Assembly: GCA_034002405.1 (NCBI GenBank)
Contig: JAVFAS010000011.1
Location: 1-63,055, forward strand
Source: SZUA-365 sp034002405
Lineage (GTDB): Bacteria; Bacteroidota; Ignavibacteria; SZUA-365
DNA: 63,055 bases
Reading direction: 5' to 3'
Positions within the stretch are counted from its first letter, which is position 1. Every line of letters begins with the position of its first letter. The notes under the pieces were generated by a model. That model was given only the letters and a program-made list of their open reading frames with translations. It did no database searches and was not told where the DNA came from. This document shows, piece by piece, positions 60,742 to 63,055 of the stretch. The position numbers were made by a program, and so were the translations under genes.

Positions 60742-63030
60742 ATGCTTATCAATTCCAAGTCGATCATTTGGATAGTGTGCTCGATTGCAATGCTTGTTCC
60801 GCTGAGAGGACACGCCCAGGTCTTCGAGCCGGTTTATCCCGGCTACTGGCCGCCGACGTACTCGGCGATGTTTAATCTCGGAGACACGTGGTATCGAACA
60901 GGGCTTCACAATATTCTGGAGACATCGACTGATAGGGGCCGAACCTGGGACCAGCGCGCCCCGTCGATCCCACTGTTTAATATCGTGTCCATCTCGTCGT
61001 CCAACAGGTACGCACTGGCGCTGCTTTCCCCGATGCGCTGGGCTCCGAGTGAATGGGAAGACAGCACCCACACATCGGTTCTATTTTTCCGCCGAGGAGA
61101 ATTACTACCCCGCCTGGTCGAAGTGCCGTGGTTCGTTCCGGTCGGACCGTCCTATTTGCGGGAATTGCAGATAGGGGCCGCCGACGATGCGCTGTTCGTC
61201 ACACAGGCATTTTCGGAGGCAGCGCTGATCCGGAGCACGGATGAAGGCCTGTCGTGGGAGCAGCTCCCGCTGCCGGATTCGCTGTATGCCGGACACCCCA
61301 TCTTCCCGTTTTTCGTCGACAGGAACCGTGGGATGATTCTCGCCGCCGGAGAAGAGTCAAGGACATACTACTCCGTTTATGCCACACAAGACGGGGGAGC
61401 GCGTTGGTCGATTGTGTCCGGGGTGCGCCTGAAACTCGCGCAGACCATCGAGTGGCCGTTCGTCGCCACGCCGGTGGTCCGCTGGCTTTCGCGTGATACG
61501 GTTGTCCTCGTCGATCAGGACAACCGCCTCCTCCGTTCCACCGACGGAGGGCTGGACTGGCACGCCGTAGCCCTGAACCAGGACATCTCGGACATCGCGG
61601 ATATCGCGGTATCGCCGGACGGCGAGGGCTTCATGCTCGCCTCCGACGGAGCGCTGTACCGCACCGGGGACTTCAGCAATACGAAGACCATCCTGCGAAG
61701 CGCATACGCCGATGCCGATCCGCGCCGCTACCGGGGGGCGTTTCTCTTCCGCCCCGATCATGCGACGCTCGGCCTCGTCGACCGCATCGGCCAGGTTCTG
61801 TGGACGAACGACGGCGGGGTGAGCTGGGTGGAGGAACGGCCCCTGCAATCCTACCCCGTGTCCGGCACATTGCGCGCGATTTCGAAGGATACAGCCTTCG
61901 TCGGCCTGTATTCACCCGCGGATGATCGTGCCTCCTATTTTCGCACCGAGAACGGTGGCCTGACCTGGAAGGATGTCGCCGACATTACCGGCAGCGATAT
62001 CGAACGTATCCATTTCGCTTCGCCCACGCTGTGGTATGCACTGAGACCGCCCACGCCCACGGACAGTACCATCATCCGACGAAGCACCGATGGAGGCACC
62101 ACATGGGTACCGATCCTTGCGCGCATGATCCCCGACAGGCTGATGAATGTGTGGAATGGGGTGTTCCATAATAGCGCGAGGATGTTCTGGTTCGTCAGCA
62201 GCACGGGTATCCATGCGACCGCCGATGGCGGAACAACCTGGGACATACTCGCCCAAGGTCTGATTCCACCGCAGCAGGGTGGGTGGTTGGATATTTCGCA
62301 GTATCCGGTCTGTTATCTTGCCACGATCGATGCATTCCTGCGGTCCTCTGACGGCGGTGAGCATTGGACGCAGATCCTGACGTACCAGAATCCCTCCCGC
62401 CTGCTCGTGCCGGATGCGGAACAGGTCTTTCTGGAATATCGCCCCGTCGGACCGTCCACCCGTACCCTGCTCCGCAGCAGCGACGGCGGACGGACTTGGG
62501 ACTCGCTTACCATGGCTCCCGGCAGCTATACCATCGGCCGCATCGAGGCGGACGGGAGCGGGGCCGCCATTGGTTTCAAGGAAAAGGCCTTTCTGCGGAC
62601 GCGCGATTTCTGGCGGACCTTCGAAGTGCAGGACGAACTGTATGGACACATTCCGTGGGACATCCAGTTCGTCGATGCGCGGCACGGTTGGGTAATGACG
62701 AATCGCATGATCCTGCGCACCGGCAACGGCGGCGTGAACTGGGCGGACGTGACTCCCGTGCTGCCGTCGTCACTGCGCATCCCGGCGGTCTGGCCGCAGC
62801 CGCTGACCACGGACGGAATGCTGCATGCGCGCATCGAATGCGACACACCAGGCCACGCGCGCCTCGAACTCCAGGACCTTCTCGGCCGCCGCCGCGCGAT
62901 TCCCTTCGACGGACAGCTCGACGGAGGGCGGGACGTTCAGTTTTCCATGTCGGGTCTGGAGGCGGGAGTGTATTTACTTCGATTGTTTTCCGGAGGGGAG
63001 AGCGTGGTGAGGGTGGTGGTGAAAAGATGA
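60742..63030 (+). CDS. T9SS-exported protein with about eleven Asp-box (BNR/YCF48-like) repeats
   Basis: A 762-residue secreted protein. A signal peptide (SIIWIVCSIAMLVPLRGHAQ) is followed by a sialidase/YCF48-type propeller with about eleven Asp-box motifs: STDRGRTW, STDEGLSW, TQDGGARW, STDGGLDW, TNDGGVSW, TENGGLTW, STDGGTTW, TADGGTTW, SSDGGEHW, SSDGGRTW and TGNGGVNW. The catalytic residues of sialidases are not evident, so this is probably a binding propeller. The C-terminal 85 residues are a T9SS sorting domain (WPQPLTTDGM ... LEAGVYLLRLFSGG ... VVVKR). GAGG lies upstream of the ATG. It carries the 25-bp element shared with the Lon/LamG operon. Confidence 0.85.
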   Translation: MLINSKSIIWIVCSIAMLVPLRGHAQVFEPVYPGYWPPTYSAMFNLGDTWYRTGLHNILETSTDRGRTWDQRAPSIPLFNIVSISSSNRYALALLSPMRWAPSEWEDSTHTSVLFFRRGELLPRLVEVPWFVPVGPSYLRELQIGAADDALFVTQAFSEAALIRSTDEGLSWEQLPLPDSLYAGHPIFPFFVDRNRGMILAAGEESRTYYSVYATQDGGARWSIVSGVRLKLAQTIEWPFVATPVVRWLSRDTVVLVDQDNRLLRSTDGGLDWHAVALNQDISDIADIAVSPDGEGFMLASDGALYRTGDFSNTKTILRSAYADADPRRYRGAFLFRPDHATLGLVDRIGQVLWTNDGGVSWVEERPLQSYPVSGTLRAISKDTAFVGLYSPADDRASYFRTENGGLTWKDVADITGSDIERIHFASPTLWYALRPPTPTDSTIIRRSTDGGTTWVPILARMIPDRLMNVWNGVFHNSARMFWFVSSTGIHATADGGTTWDILAQGLIPPQQGGWLDISQYPVCYLATIDAFLRSSDGGEHWTQILTYQNPSRLLVPDAEQVFLEYRPVGPSTRTLLRSSDGGRTWDSLTMAPGSYTIGRIEADGSGAAIGFKEKAFLRTRDFWRTFEVQDELYGHIPWDIQFVDARHGWVMTNRMILRTGNGGVNWADVTPVLPSSLRIPAVWPQPLTTDGMLHARIECDTPGHARLELQDLLGRRRAIPFDGQLDGGRDVQFSMSGLEAGVYLLRLFSGGESVVRVVVKR

Positions 63031-63055
63031 TTGCTGATTGCTGATGGCTGATGAA
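63028..63055. repeat. Short 7-bp tandem repeat at the right edge
   Basis: TGATTGC, TGATTGC, TGATGGC, TGATGAA follow each other from the stop codon of the last gene to the window end. The array may continue outside. Simple repeats of this TGATTGC/TGATGGC type occur between genes in many environmental genomes. Confidence 0.7.

Noticed and set aside
60742..63030. Calling the Asp-box protein a sialidase
   Set aside because: Asp boxes are structural; I could not find the arginine triad, Tyr and Asp residues of sialidases.
1..63055. tRNA, rRNA, CRISPR arrays, insertion sequences, phage genes, replication origin
   Set aside because: I looked through the intergenic spacers, nearly all under 300 bases, and saw no cloverleaf, regular spacer-repeat array, transposase or DnaA-box cluster.

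Overview
The window is a GC-rich (roughly 60% or more), gene-dense bacterial chromosome segment. It looks like a member of the Bacteroidota/Chlorobi group, probably an Ignavibacteria- or Kapabacteria-like lineage. This is an inference from five extracellular proteins ending in a type IX secretion (T9SS) type A sorting domain with NPFNP-like and 'LPSGIYLYRL'-like motifs, from a SufBCDSUT iron-sulfur cluster, and from outer-membrane barrel proteins. I saw no tRNA, rRNA, CRISPR array, transposase or phage gene. Coding density and base composition look uniform, so nothing obvious points to recent transfer.

Layout. 1-4.4 kb: three T9SS-exported proteins, two of them paralogues built from a repeated beta-rich module plus a cohesin-like domain. 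4.4-6.0 kb (minus): DUF3467 protein and an exported TPR protein. 6.4-9.5 kb: rel (ppGpp), an HU/IHF-like protein and ruvX/yqgF. 9.5-11.7 kb (minus): an ECF sigma factor, a putative degenerate anti-sigma protein and a PD40-propeller lipoprotein. 11.9-16.0 kb: a double zinc-ribbon protein, an IscR-like Rrf2 regulator, tgt, yajC and ribBA. 16.0-16.6 kb: greA, whose leader carries an intrinsic-terminator-like hairpin directly behind its promoter. 16.7-18.8 kb (minus): an exported S9 peptidase. 19.0-25.9 kb: the SUF cluster sufB-sufC-sufD-sufS-sufU-sufT with a bacilliredoxin and a second Rrf2 regulator, closed by a strong terminator.

26.0-33.9 kb is the most unusual region. It holds an unrecognised regulator-like protein, a small CxxC protein without a membrane anchor, and two tandem ~1,020-residue paralogues. 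Each paralogue has an N-terminal helical region, a Lon-like domain that keeps a Ser/Lys pair 52 residues apart, one membrane segment, an Ig-like domain and two LamG-like jellyrolls. I propose a transmembrane sensor-protease system. A 25-bp element in front of this operon recurs (22/25 identical) in front of a T9SS-exported Asp-box protein at 60.7 kb, suggesting a shared regulon.

33.9-40.5 kb (minus): a carbohydrate operon (Na+/solute symporter, GH31 glucosidase, outer-membrane barrel, CotH-type kinase lipoprotein, possible small ORF). 40.6-46.0 kb: two divergent membrane SpoIIE/PP2C phosphatases flanking a perfect inverted repeat. 46.1-50.2 kb: DUF885 lipoprotein, AmgK-like sugar kinase, stand-alone RapZ C-terminal domain and MurU-like nucleotidyltransferase, a likely cell-wall sugar recycling group. 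50.3-54.8 kb: vWA T9SS protein, alpha/beta hydrolase, rsgA. 54.9-58.7 kb (minus): HhH-barrel protein, UPF0104 flippase-like protein, Maf. 58.9-63.0 kb: TPR protein, GT9 glycosyltransferase and the Asp-box T9SS protein.
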